Assembly: GCA_947475445.1 (NCBI GenBank)
Contig: CANJLC010000002.1
Span: 186,001 to 250,000 of the forward strand
DNA from: Alphaproteobacteria bacterium
Lineage (GTDB): Bacteria; Pseudomonadota; Alphaproteobacteria; Micropepsales; Micropepsaceae
Length of the DNA: 64,000 nucleotides
Direction of reading: 5' to 3'
Below the pieces are notes generated by a model that had not been told where the DNA came from, searched no databases, and worked only from the letters and a program-made list of their open reading frames with translations. Positions 36,105 to 45,183 of this stretch are shown piece after piece; position 1 is the first letter of the stretch; the number at the start of each line of letters is the position of its first letter. The position numbers and the translations under genes are program-made.

Positions 36105-38132
36105 ATGTATAAGCCGTTTTGCAGGGCCCTGGCGCTGCTTGCCCTTTTGTCATGCCCGGCGCTTGCGCAAACGGACGTGCGCGAGCATGTCACCGGCTAT
36201 GCGCCGTCCTATTTCGCCGGTTCTTCTCCCGCCTCGGCGCTGGAGATGGTCAACCTGCTGCCGGGCTTCAACCTGGTGGAAGCCGATACCTCCGTGCGCG
36301 GCTATTCCGGCGCCCAGGGCAATGTGCTGATCGACGGACGCCCGCCGGCCTCCAAGCAGGACAAGCTTTCCGACACGCTCAAGCGCATTCCCGCCGCCAG
36401 CGTCGAGCGTATCGAACTGATGCGCCCCGGCACCGAAGGCATCGACATGCAGGGCTATGCGCTGCTGGCCAATGTGGTGCGCAAGGTTTCGACTGCGGCG
36501 CGCATGCGCACCGAAGTGCAGTATGTGGCGTTTCGCCATGGACAGAACGCCCCCAAGCTGGCGGGCGAAATGTCCATCGGCAAAACCTATGTGCTGGACC
36601 TGTCGGCCCAGATGTATCGCGACGTCAAGACCGACCCTTTCGGCTATGGCCCGCGCAACCGCTACAAGCAGGATCTCGTCACCCCGATCCTGCTGGCCGA
36701 TTACTCCCATCCCAAATATGAGAATATCTGGACAGTGCTGGGCGGCTGGCGCCAGCCGCTGATGGGAGGGGCGCTGCGCCTGAATGGGCTGTACCGGGGC
36801 TCCCGTTCCATGGGCAAGATCGACGAGAAAATCAGCTTCCCGTCCGTGCAGCGCAAGCTGGGAGAGGAGCGCGAAATGCGCTTCGCCAACGAGGCGGGCC
36901 TGCAATACACCCATCCTTTGTGGGCGGGCGGCGAGGGCGAGCTGATCGGCATCCGCCGTTCCACGGGTGAATATACCACCCAGAGCACCTTTGATCCCCT
37001 GGGCGATACAAGCCAGACCAGGAAGGCCCATACCAGCGAAACCATCGCGCGCCTGGTGGAGCGCCAGCGCGGTGGAAACTGGAGCACGGAGTCGGGCGTG
37101 GAAGGCACGCTCAACACGCTGGACAATGCCGTGTCCTTCAAGGTCCTGGGCGTGCCGATTGTCCTGCCGGCGGGCAGGGTGCGCCTGTCGGAACGGCGCA
37201 TCGAGGGTTTCACCGAGGGCACCTGGCATGTCCTGCCCACCGTGGCGCTGGAAGCCGGCGCGCGCTACGAAATCTCCTTTTTCAAGCAGCAGGGCGACAA
37301 TTCCCTGAGCGAGCCCCTGGGCTATCTCAAGCCGCGCGCCCAGGTGAGCTGGAATGTAACGCCGTCCGACGAGCTCAGGCTCCTTTATGAGCGCGAAGCC
37401 GGCCAGCTCAATTTCAACAATTTCGTCACCACCATCCAGATCGCCTCGCTGCAGGTCCAGGCGGGCAACGTCAATCTGGTGCCCTACACCCAGTGGAAGA
37501 CCGAGCTGACCTGGGAGCATCGCTTCAAGAGCGGCTCGCTGGTGCTGCGCGCCCGCGACGAGGCGATCAAGAACACTTGGGACCGCATTCTCTTCGTCGC
37601 GCCCACCGGGGCCTTCGACGCGCTGGGCAATGTCGGCGATGGTCGGCGTCAGACGCTGATCGCCAACCTCAATTTGCCGCTTGATTTCCTGGGCGTGGAG
37701 GGTTTCACCCTGCAGGCCAACGGCACGCTGCGCTCCAGCCATGTCATTGATCCCATTACCCGCCAGCGGCGGCGCATTTCCGAAGACGTGCCGTCGGAGG
37801 GCGCCGCCACGCTGACCGACGACATCTCGTCCCTGCACCTGCGCTGGGGCGTGACCTTCACCCAGCAGCTTGACCGCTGGGGCTACCGGTTCAACGAGAT
37901 CCAGAACAATCACGCGATGGAGAGCGTCGACGCCTTCATCGAATACAAGCCCGATCCGCAATGGCTGATCCGCTTCTTCGGCGAAGGCCTGATGGACCGG
38001 CCCGGCGGGAACCGGACCCGCTTTATCTGGAGCGGCCCGCGCAACATCGCCCCCTTTGCCTATGCGGAACGGCGGCCGGCCAACAACGGCGCCCGCCTCG
38101 GCCTGAATATCCAGAGGACTTTTGGCAATTGA
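36105..38132 (+). CDS. TonB-dependent receptor-like outer-membrane protein, copy 3
   Basis: 675 residues from ATG 36105 (MYKPFCRALALLALLSCPAL signal peptide, GAGG just upstream). The plug matches its neighbours (SVRGYSGAQGNVLIDGRPPA, PGTEGIDMQGYALLANVVRK). The barrel shares RLVERQRGGNWSTESGVEG, YLKPRAQVSWNVTPSDELRL and GEGLMDRPGGNRTRFIWSGP, ending LGLNIQRTFGN. It groups with copies 4 and 5 by these motifs. Only 25 bp separate it from copy 4, so they are probably co-transcribed. Confidence 0.85.
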   Translation: MYKPFCRALALLALLSCPALAQTDVREHVTGYAPSYFAGSSPASALEMVNLLPGFNLVEADTSVRGYSGAQGNVLIDGRPPASKQDKLSDTLKRIPAASVERIELMRPGTEGIDMQGYALLANVVRKVSTAARMRTEVQYVAFRHGQNAPKLAGEMSIGKTYVLDLSAQMYRDVKTDPFGYGPRNRYKQDLVTPILLADYSHPKYENIWTVLGGWRQPLMGGALRLNGLYRGSRSMGKIDEKISFPSVQRKLGEEREMRFANEAGLQYTHPLWAGGEGELIGIRRSTGEYTTQSTFDPLGDTSQTRKAHTSETIARLVERQRGGNWSTESGVEGTLNTLDNAVSFKVLGVPIVLPAGRVRLSERRIEGFTEGTWHVLPTVALEAGARYEISFFKQQGDNSLSEPLGYLKPRAQVSWNVTPSDELRLLYEREAGQLNFNNFVTTIQIASLQVQAGNVNLVPYTQWKTELTWEHRFKSGSLVLRARDEAIKNTWDRILFVAPTGAFDALGNVGDGRRQTLIANLNLPLDFLGVEGFTLQANGTLRSSHVIDPITRQRRRISEDVPSEGAATLTDDISSLHLRWGVTFTQQLDRWGYRFNEIQNNHAMESVDAFIEYKPDPQWLIRFFGEGLMDRPGGNRTRFIWSGPRNIAPFAYAERRPANNGARLGLNIQRTFGN

Positions 38133-38157
38133 CAAGAAGGTATCGCAGAGACAGACG

Positions 38158-40197
38158 ATGAGAAAATTTCGGGACGGCGCATTGGCGGTGCTTGCCCTCC
38201 TGCCGCTTGCTTTGCCCACCCCTGCCACGGCGCAGACCGAAGTGCGTGAACATGTCACTGCCTATGCTCCGGCCTATTTCGCCAGTTCCGAACCGCCTTC
38301 GGCGCTGGAAATGGTCAATCTGCTGCCGGGCTTCAATCTGGTGGAAGCCGACACCACAGTCCGCGGCTATTCCGGTGCCCAGGGCAATGTTCTGATCGAT
38401 GGCCGCCCGCCCGCCTCCAAGCAGGACAAGCTCTCCGACACTTTGAAGCGAATTCCCGCCGCCGGCATCGACCATATCGAGCTGATGCGCCCCGGCACGG
38501 CGGGCATCGACATGCAGGGCTATCCCCTGATTGCAAACATCGTGCGCAAGATTTCCACCGCCCCGCGCATGCGCGTGGAGATCGAGGACGAGTTTTTCCG
38601 CCATGGCCAGTCCGCGCCCAAGCTGGCAGGCGAAATCTCCATCGGCAAGACCCGGGTGCTGGACATTTCGGCCCAGATGTACCGCAACATCAAGCTCGGT
38701 GCGTTCGGCGATGGGCCGCGCAATTATTACAAGCAGGATTTCGTCACGCCGATCCTGCTGGCCGATTTCTCCCATCCCAAATATGAGAATATCTGGACCC
38801 TGCTGGGCACCTACCGCCAGCCGCTCTGGGGCGGTGCCGTGCGCATCAACGGGCTTTACCGGGATGCGCGCACGTCGGGCAAGTCGGATGAGCAGGACTA
38901 TTTCCCCAAGGTCATTCGCAAATTCGGCGCGGAACGCGAGGTGCGTTTCGCAAATGAATTCGGCCTGCAATATACGCATGGCTTGTGGACGGGCGGGGAG
39001 GGCGAACTGATTGCCATCCGGCGCGGCAATGGCGAAGTCATCAACCAGAGCAATTTCGATCCCGCGGGCGAGACCCGTTCATCCAAGAAAGACCATACCG
39101 GCGAGACCATCCTGCGCCTGGTGGAGCGCCAGCGTGGCCAGGGCTGGAACACCGAGGCGGGCGTGGAAGGAACGCTCAACACCCTGGACAACACTGTCAG
39201 CTTCCAACAGCTGGGCAAGGTGATCGTGCTGCCCGCGGCCGATGTTCGGCTGCAGGAGCAGCGCGCCGAGGGATTCCTCAACGGCACCTGGCACATTCTT
39301 CCCGTTCTGGCACTGGAGGCAGGCGCACGCTATGAGATGTCATTCTTCAAGCAGCGAGGCGACAGCGTCCTGACAGAGACGCTGGGCTATCTCAAACCGC
39401 GCGCGGAATTGACCTGGAATGTTCTGCCCACCGATGAACTGCGCCTCAGCTATGCCCGCGAGGCCAGCCAGCTCAATTTCGGCAATTTTGTCACCAACGT
39501 CCAGGTGGCATCGCTGCAGATACAGGCGGGCAACGTCAATTTGGTGCCTTACACAGAATGGAAAGCCGAATTGACCTGGGAACATCGCTTCCAGGCGGGC
39601 TCGGTGGTCCTCAGCGCACGCGATGAGGCCATCAAGGATACCTGGGACCAGATTGGCTTCGTCTCGTCCACCGGCACGTTTGATGCCCTGGGCAATGTCG
39701 GCCCCGGCCGCCGCCATACCCTGACCGCCAACGTCAAATTGCCGCTCGACTTTATGTACCTGGACGGTTTCACGCTACAGGCCAGCGGCAATTTGCGTTA
39801 CAGCCACGTGATCGATCCAACCACGCACGAGCGGCGGCGGATTTCCAACGACGTGCCCTCGGACGGTGTAGCCACGCTGACCGACGATATTTCCTCGTGG
39901 AATCTGCGCTGGGGGGTGACGTTTACCCAGCAACTGGACCGCTGGACCTACAAGTTCAACGAAATCCAGGGCGGCCACGAGATGGAGCAGGTTGACGTCT
40001 TCATTGAATACAAGCCCCAGCCGGACTGGCAGATCCGCTTCTTCGGCGAAGATTTGATGGACCGGCCGGCCCAAAACCGGGTGCGCTATACCTGGACTGG
40101 ACCGCGGCCCACGGCGCCCTACTTCCATACCGAATGGCGCCCGGCTAGGAACGGTCCCCGCTTCGGCCTCAATATCCAAAGGACTTTTGGCAATTGA
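38158..40197 (+). CDS. TonB-dependent receptor-like outer-membrane protein, copy 4
   Basis: 679 residues: signal peptide ending TPATAQ, then TEVREHVTAYAPAYF, the plug (TVRGYSGAQGNVLIDGRPPA, PGTAGIDMQGYPLIANIVRK), and a barrel ending FGLNIQRTFGN. Differences from copy 3 cluster between the strand motifs, for example NGEVINQSNFDPAGETRSSK against TGEYTTQSTFDPLGDTSQTR. This is the pattern expected of extracellular loops that contact ligand. Confidence 0.85.
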   Translation: MRKFRDGALAVLALLPLALPTPATAQTEVREHVTAYAPAYFASSEPPSALEMVNLLPGFNLVEADTTVRGYSGAQGNVLIDGRPPASKQDKLSDTLKRIPAAGIDHIELMRPGTAGIDMQGYPLIANIVRKISTAPRMRVEIEDEFFRHGQSAPKLAGEISIGKTRVLDISAQMYRNIKLGAFGDGPRNYYKQDFVTPILLADFSHPKYENIWTLLGTYRQPLWGGAVRINGLYRDARTSGKSDEQDYFPKVIRKFGAEREVRFANEFGLQYTHGLWTGGEGELIAIRRGNGEVINQSNFDPAGETRSSKKDHTGETILRLVERQRGQGWNTEAGVEGTLNTLDNTVSFQQLGKVIVLPAADVRLQEQRAEGFLNGTWHILPVLALEAGARYEMSFFKQRGDSVLTETLGYLKPRAELTWNVLPTDELRLSYAREASQLNFGNFVTNVQVASLQIQAGNVNLVPYTEWKAELTWEHRFQAGSVVLSARDEAIKDTWDQIGFVSSTGTFDALGNVGPGRRHTLTANVKLPLDFMYLDGFTLQASGNLRYSHVIDPTTHERRRISNDVPSDGVATLTDDISSWNLRWGVTFTQQLDRWTYKFNEIQGGHEMEQVDVFIEYKPQPDWQIRFFGEDLMDRPAQNRVRYTWTGPRPTAPYFHTEWRPARNGPRFGLNIQRTFGN

Positions 40198-40305
40198 CAG
40201 GCTTGTAAACCCTGGTTCGGCTGGCTAACCGCAAAAAATCTAGGCATAAGGGTCACAGGCGCGTAGGCCATAGATATAAAGCAGGGCAGGGACAGCAGAA
40301 GGACA

Positions 40306-42339
40306 ATGAGCACCAGCCCGTACGGCGTCTTGGCGCTGCTTGCCTTCCTGCCGCTTGCCGTGCCCGCCTTCGCGCAGACGGAAGTGCGCGAGCATGTCTC
40401 CGGCTTTGCTCCGTCCTATTTCGCCGGTTCCGATCCCTCCAGCGCGCTGGAGATGGTCAATCTGCTGCCGGGCTTCACCCTGGTGGAAGCCGATACCAGC
40501 GTGCGCGGCTATTCGGGCGCCCAGGGCAATGTGCTGATTGACGGCCGCCCGCCCGCCTCCAAGCAGGACAAGCTGTCCGACACCTTGAAGCGCATTCCCG
40601 TCGGCAGCATCGAACGTATCGAGCTGATGCGCCCGGGCACCGCCGGCATCGACATGCAGGGCTATCCGCTGCTGGCCAATGTGGTGCGCAAGATTTCCAC
40701 CGCGCCGCGCATCCGCACCGAAGTGGAAGCGGTGACCATGAACCACGGCCAGTGGTACCCCAAGCTGGCGGCGGAAATTTCCATGGGCAAGATCTATGTG
40801 CTCGATGTCCAGGCCAGCCTCAGCCGCCGCTTCTATATCGAGACCTTCGGTTGGGGTCCGCGCAACCGCTACAAGCAGGATTTCGTCACCCCCGCCCTGA
40901 TCGCCGATTACGAGCATCCCAAATACGAAAATATCTGGCTGCTGCAGAGCACCTACCGCCAGCCGCTCTGGGGCGGCAATGCGCGCGTCAATGGCCTGTT
41001 CCGCGAAGGCCGCACCCGCGGCCGGCTGACCGAGTTTGACTTTGCCCCCGCCGCGCCCACCAAGAATGGCGTAGAGCGCGAAATGCGCTTCGCCAGCGAA
41101 TTTGGCGTGCAATATACCCACCCGCTCTGGGCGGGCGGCGAGGGCGAGGCCATCGCCATCCGGCGCGGCAATGGCGAAACCAACAACGTGACCAACGCCG
41201 ATTCCGGCGGCGGCACGCTGGCGACCAAGAAATCCCAGACCGGCGAAACCATCATCCGCCTGGTGGAGCGCCAGCGCGGCCAGGGCTGGAACACCGAAGC
41301 GGGGATCGAAGCGGCGCTCAACACGCTGGAAAACGTGGTCGGCCTGGCCAAGGGTGGCGTGACCGTGCCGCTGCCCGGGTCCAATGTGCATTTGTCGGAA
41401 CAGCGCGCCGAAGGCTTCGTCAACGGCACCTGGCATGTCACGCCGGACATCGCCCTGGAGGCCGGCGTGCGCTACGAGATTTCCTATTTCAAGCAGCGCG
41501 GCGACAGCCTGCTGACCGAGACGCTGGGCTATCTCAAGCCCCGCGCCCAGCTCACCTGGAATGTCACGCCGCATGACGAGCTGCGCCTGCTGGTCCAGAA
41601 GGATGCCGGCCAGCTCAACTTCAACAATTTCGTCACCTCTGTGAATGTCAGCTCCAACCTGGTGACCGCCGGCAACGTCAACCTGGTGCCCTACACCAAC
41701 CTCAAGGGCGAGATCACGCTGGAGCACCGCTTCGCCGCCGGTTCGCTGGTGCTGGTCGCCCGCAATGAACAGATCAAGGACACCTGGGACCAGGTCCCCT
41801 ATGCCGCGCCCAGCGGCATCTTCGACGCGCTGGGCAATGCGGGGGGCGGGCGGCGCACCGAATTCGTGGCCAACCTGAACTTGCCGCTGGACTGGACGGG
41901 CGTGGAAGGCTTCACGCTGCAAGGCACCGCCACGCGGCGCTGGAGCCATGTCTATGACCCGCTGACGCATGTGGCGCGGCGCATTTCCGGCGACCTTCCC
42001 TATGAAGCCAGCGCCACCCTCATGGAAGACATCTCCTCGCTGAATGTGCGCTGGGGCGTGACCTTCACCAACCAGAATGACCGGCTGAACACCAAGTTCA
42101 GCGAAATCCAGATCAACCATTCTACAGACCAGATCGACGCCTTTGTCGAATACAAGCCGCAGCCGGAATGGCTGGTGCGCTTCTTCGTGGAGGACGCCAC
42201 GGGCCGCCCCAACACCAGCCGCACCCGCTATATCTGGACCGGCAATCGCCTGACTGCGCCCTACCTCTATACCGAGTACCGCCCCTCCGGTTACGGTCCG
42301 CACCTGGGGCTGAATATTCAAAGAACTTTCGGGGGCTAA
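40306..42339 (+). CDS. TonB-dependent receptor-like outer-membrane protein, copy 5
   Basis: 677 residues: signal peptide (YGVLALLAFLPLAVPAFAQ), TEVREHVSGFAPSYF, plug (SVRGYSGAQGNVLIDGRPPA, PGTAGIDMQGYPLLANVVRK) and barrel ending LGLNIQRTFGG. Near the C-terminus the usual FGENLTDRP-like motif is changed to FVEDATGRPNTSRTRYIWTG. The small four-cysteine secreted protein follows within 3 bp, so this receptor and that protein are almost certainly one transcript. Confidence 0.85.
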   Translation: MSTSPYGVLALLAFLPLAVPAFAQTEVREHVSGFAPSYFAGSDPSSALEMVNLLPGFTLVEADTSVRGYSGAQGNVLIDGRPPASKQDKLSDTLKRIPVGSIERIELMRPGTAGIDMQGYPLLANVVRKISTAPRIRTEVEAVTMNHGQWYPKLAAEISMGKIYVLDVQASLSRRFYIETFGWGPRNRYKQDFVTPALIADYEHPKYENIWLLQSTYRQPLWGGNARVNGLFREGRTRGRLTEFDFAPAAPTKNGVEREMRFASEFGVQYTHPLWAGGEGEAIAIRRGNGETNNVTNADSGGGTLATKKSQTGETIIRLVERQRGQGWNTEAGIEAALNTLENVVGLAKGGVTVPLPGSNVHLSEQRAEGFVNGTWHVTPDIALEAGVRYEISYFKQRGDSLLTETLGYLKPRAQLTWNVTPHDELRLLVQKDAGQLNFNNFVTSVNVSSNLVTAGNVNLVPYTNLKGEITLEHRFAAGSLVLVARNEQIKDTWDQVPYAAPSGIFDALGNAGGGRRTEFVANLNLPLDWTGVEGFTLQGTATRRWSHVYDPLTHVARRISGDLPYEASATLMEDISSLNVRWGVTFTNQNDRLNTKFSEIQINHSTDQIDAFVEYKPQPEWLVRFFVEDATGRPNTSRTRYIWTGNRLTAPYLYTEYRPSGYGPHLGLNIQRTFGG

Positions 42340-42342
42340 CTC

Positions 42343-42846
42343 TTGCGATTCTTGATGCTCGCTGCTGTGCTGATGCTGGCCACCCCCGCATTGGCGGTGT
42401 CTCCCGCCTACACACCCAAGGCCATCGCCCCCGCCATGCCTGGCGGCGATTCGCAACTGGTGAAGGGCGCCTGCACCCCCAAGAGCCACACCGCGTCCGG
42501 CGGGCTAAAGGAAGACATCCGCGGCAAGCACACCGCATTCCTGTGCGACAGCGTCATCGTCACCTTCCTCGACAACCAGCGAAAGCATGTGCTGGTCCAG
42601 TTTACGCTGCAGAATTCCAGAAGCGCCAGGGTGATCGGCTTTGAAGGCGTGGTGGAAGGCGGGGAGGGGGTCTTCCGGGTGCGGCAGATGTTCCTGGAGC
42701 GCGGCAAGACGTTTGCGGCCGATGACGGGGGCTGCCGCATCAGCTATTCTGGGCGCACCCCCAATGCCCTGGCCTGCGGCGCCAGCATGCACCAGGAAAA
42801 GAGCCGTACCGTGGCCATAGTGGAATTCAAGGCTGCCGCCAGATAG
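42343..42846 (+). CDS. Four-cysteine secreted protein A, downstream of receptor array
   Basis: 167 residues from TTG 42343 (GGGGG upstream), or 163 from ATG 42355. Signal peptide (MLAAVLMLATPALA). The mature domain has four cysteines in the order KGACTPKS, FLCDSVIVTF, GGCRISYSG and LACGASMHQ, probably two disulfides. Beta-rich alternation (KHVLVQFTLQNSRSARVIGF) suggests a small sandwich. It is a paralogue of the following gene. Start is 3 bp after the stop of receptor copy 5. No named family recognised. Confidence 0.75.
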   Translation: MRFLMLAAVLMLATPALAVSPAYTPKAIAPAMPGGDSQLVKGACTPKSHTASGGLKEDIRGKHTAFLCDSVIVTFLDNQRKHVLVQFTLQNSRSARVIGFEGVVEGGEGVFRVRQMFLERGKTFAADDGGCRISYSGRTPNALACGASMHQEKSRTVAIVEFKAAAR

Positions 42847-42896
42847 ACTGATTCAACTTTTTGGAGATTTGAACCCTACCATTGGAGATTTTCGCC

Positions 42897-43391
42897 ATGC
42901 GCAACATGACATTTGCCTTCGCCCTGACTTTGATGCTTCCGGCACTTCCCGCCCTGGCGGCCACCGCGGCAAAGCCCGCTGCCGCCCCCGCCGATACCCA
43001 GACCGTTACGGGCGGCTGCACCCAGCGCAGCAACACCAGCTATGGCGGCCTGAAAGCCGCCCCCACGGACGTGAAAACCATGTTCGTCTGCGACAGCGCC
43101 GTGATCACGTTCGCGGACGCCAAGCGCCAGGCTGTGACGGTCGAGTTTGGCCTCAGCGGCGGCAAGAAGGACAGCAAGGTGCTCGGCCTTATCGGCGCCA
43201 TGGGCAAGGACGGCGTGACCATGAAAGTCAGCCAGATGTACATGGTGAAAGGCATCGTCAATCCCGCCGATGACGGTACGTGCAAACTGACCTTTGCCGG
43301 CCGCGCCGTGACGGCGGCGGATTGCTCCGCCAGCATGCACCAGGACAATAACCGCTGGGCCGCCAGCGTGGTTTTCAAGGCCATCAAGTAG
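42897..43391 (+). CDS. Four-cysteine secreted protein B, paralogue of protein A
   Basis: 164 residues from ATG 42897 (TGGAG nine bases upstream). Signal peptide (MRNMTFAFALTLMLPALPALA). It shares with protein A the order GGCTQRSNTSYGGLKA, FVCDSAVITFADAKRQAVTV, GTCKLTFAGRA and ADCSASMHQDNNR. The four cysteines, the GGLK motif and SMHQ are conserved, while other positions differ widely, so the duplication is old. Likely periplasmic or surface-associated partner of the receptor array; inference from position. Confidence 0.75.
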   Translation: MRNMTFAFALTLMLPALPALAATAAKPAAAPADTQTVTGGCTQRSNTSYGGLKAAPTDVKTMFVCDSAVITFADAKRQAVTVEFGLSGGKKDSKVLGLIGAMGKDGVTMKVSQMYMVKGIVNPADDGTCKLTFAGRAVTAADCSASMHQDNNRWAASVVFKAIK

Positions 43392-43430
43392 GGCCCGAAA
43401 AGCGGCTTTTCCGGCCGGTCTGGACGAAAC

Positions 43431-43462
43431 CATGCGCCGCGCATTTTCAAGCGCGGCGCATG
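43431..43462 (+). terminator. Strong hairpin after the secreted-protein pair
   Basis: CATGCGCCGCGC / GCGCGGCGCATG is a perfect 12-bp stem with an 8-base loop, about 40 bp after the stop of protein B. Only a weak CGCTTTAT follows, so it is a terminator candidate or an mRNA-stabilising structure. Confidence 0.5.
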
Positions 43463-43623
43463 CGCTTTATGGGGGCGGATTCCGCTCCCCCCAAGGCCTG
43501 TTATTTTGCCCAAAATTGCCCCAGACCATGCTGGCGCTGACGGCGGACAGCAACCACCGCCAACATGTCATAAGACCGGACGCTGCCCTGGCAGCTCGGT
43601 GTCAGGCGGGGAGCCATTGCAGT

Positions 43624-43782
43624 GTCCAGATATGTGTTCGGACCGGGACTGATTTTTCTTGCCGTTCTGGCCGCCTTTCCGGCCCGCGCAACCTGGTCCC
43701 GGTGCCGGTCTACCAGGAAACCACGGGCCAGAATGCGGGCATGCGCCTTGGCATCAACGTCCAGCACACCTTCGGCCAGTAG
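43624..43782 (+). pseudogene. 3'-end relic of a sixth TonB-receptor-like gene
   Basis: The frame ending at TAG 43782 reads SGPRNLVPVPVYQETTGQ then GMRLGINVQHTFGQ. This matches the last part of copy 2 (AGPRNLFPVETYTEFNPQ, GTRIGLNIQHTFGE). Upstream to about 43624 weaker similarity to the penultimate strands remains, then it is lost. It is the C-terminal stub of a deleted receptor. From 43392 to 44045 I see no other gene besides this relic and the hairpin before it; the last 250 bp serve as the cspA leader. Confidence 0.7.
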
Positions 43783-44045
43783 CCGGCGCGGGCTGAAAAA
43801 GCCCCTTTCCAGGGCGGAAAAGCAGGTTTTAGGGGCATTTGGCACCAGGCGCATTGTAAATTCGCCCGCCATCGCGTAGAGCTTTGGCCCTCGTGGTTCT
43901 CGTCCCTCAGGCGAAGCGCTTTTCCGTTCTTTCTGTCACGCCGCAAGCGCGCCGGACGTACCGAAAAAACTTCCTTTAGATTCGTTGTTGCCACGGCCGC
44001 CTTCGCATTTCGCGTTGGTGGAATCTGATGATCAAAGGAAAAAAC

Positions 44046-44249
44046 ATGACCATCGGTACCGTGAAGTTCTTTAATGCCGCCAAGGGTTTTGGTTTCATTG
44101 CGCCCGACGATGGCGGCAAGGACGTTTTCGTCCATGTCTCCGCTGTTGAAGCTGCGGGCATGCGCTCGCTCAATGAAGGCCAGAAGGTCTCGTTCGACAT
44201 CCAGCCGGATGCGCGTGGCGCCAAGGCTGCCAATCTCCAGTCGGCCTAA
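44046..44249 (+). CDS. cspA: Cold-shock protein
   Basis: A 67-residue CspA-type OB-fold protein. RNP1 is KGFGFIAPD and RNP2 is DVFVHVSAV; it begins [17 protein letters not shown]. It binds single-stranded RNA and melts structure. ATG 44046 has AAAGGA upstream, and a long AT-richer leader with no gene precedes it, as usual for cold-regulated csp genes. Confidence 0.94.
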   Translation: MTIGTVKFFNAAKGFGFIAPDDGGKDVFVHVSAVEAAGMRSLNEGQKVSFDIQPDARGAKAANLQSA

Positions 44250-44270
44250 GTCCGGCAGGTGAATGACTAA

Positions 44271-44304
44271 AAAACGGGCGGCCGGTGGCCGCCCGTTTTT
44301 CTTT
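44271..44304 (+). terminator. Intrinsic terminator of cspA
   Basis: AAAACGGGCGGCC / GGCCGCCCGTTTT 13-bp stem with a 3-base loop and T-run. Confidence 0.92.
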
Positions 44305-44311
44305 GCTGGTG

Positions 44312-44337
44312 GGAACTCCGGCGACAAGCCATGCGTT
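44312..44337 (+). promoter_or_regulatory. Candidate EcfG-type promoter (17-base spacer)
   Basis: GGAAC (44312-44316), a 17-base spacer and CGTT (44334-44337), 21 bp before the start of the transglutaminase frame. The spacer is one base longer than in the other candidates here. Confidence 0.45.
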
Positions 44338-44358
44338 ATGCAGGTGTCGGAGGGTGTT

Positions 44359-45183
44359 TTGCTTATTAAAGCCGGTTTTGAAATTGCTTTCGAGTGCAAG
44401 GCGCCCACGCCCATGCTGCTGCAGGTCCATGTCCGGCCTGAGCGCGAGGCCGATCTGGTGACGCCCGATACGCTGCGCACGAACCCGAAAATTCCCTACA
44501 GCCTCTACACCGACCAGTTCGGCAATCGCTGCACCCGCATCCTGCTGCCTTCGGGTGTCACCCACCTGCTCAATGATTTCACCATCCGCGACAGCGGCAT
44601 CCAGGACACCATGCCTTGGGGCGCGAAACAGTCGCTGGTCAACTAACTGCCCGATGACGTGCTGGTCTTCCTGCTGGGCAGCCGCTATTGCGACACCGAC
44701 AAGATGGCGACCCTGGCCTGGAGCCTGTTCGCCAAGGTCGAGCCGGGCTGGGAGCGCGTCCGCGCCATCCTCGAATACAGCCACAAGCGCATCAAGTTCA
44801 ATTACCAGGACGCCCGCTCGGACCGCAGCGCCTTTGAAGGCCATAATGAACAGGTCGGCGTCTGCCGCGACTATTCCCACCTGGCGATCACCCTGTGCCG
44901 CTGCATGAATATCCCGGCGCGCTACTGCACCGGCTACCTGGGCGATATCGGCGTGCCCGCCGATCCTTCGCCGATGGATTTTTCCGCCTGGTTCGAAGTG
45001 TTCCTGGACGGCAAGTGGCACACGGTGGATGCCCGCCACAACAAGCCGCGCATCGGCCGCATCCTGATGGCGCGGGGGCGCGACGCCACCGACGCCGCCA
45101 TCTCCACCGCCTTCGGCTCGGCCAAGCTGCTCAAATTCGATATCGTCACCTACGAGATGAAGCCGTCGCCTGCATCTGCGTGA
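44359..45183 (+). pseudogene. Transglutaminase-like protein split by an in-frame stop
   Basis: Frame from TTG 44359 (GGAGGG upstream): N-terminal domain LIKAGFEIAFECKAPTPML, then ...AKQSLVN, TAA at 44644-44646, then LPDDVLVFLLGSRYCDTDKM continuing in the same frame. The second part keeps the full transglutaminase core: GVCRDYSHLA with catalytic Cys, TVDARHNKPR with His, then the Asp region. Without the stop it would be a normal family member of about 274 residues. The stop is a single nonsense codon, so inactivation is recent, or rescued by read-through or restart at GTG 44659. Confidence 0.82.

Noticed and set aside
36150-38258. 702-codon minus-strand frame across receptor copy 3
   Set aside because: Similar antisense frames occur under every receptor copy, because the genes are paralogous and GC-rich. 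No independent start signals.
31661-43782. Receptor array as a mobile island
   Set aside because: No integrase, transposase, tRNA-anchored repeats or composition shift; tandem duplication explains it.
43622-43879. Signal-peptide-like frame MSRYVFGPGLIFLAVLAAFPA
   Set aside because: Overlaps the receptor stub in another frame and degenerates to low complexity; no ribosome site.
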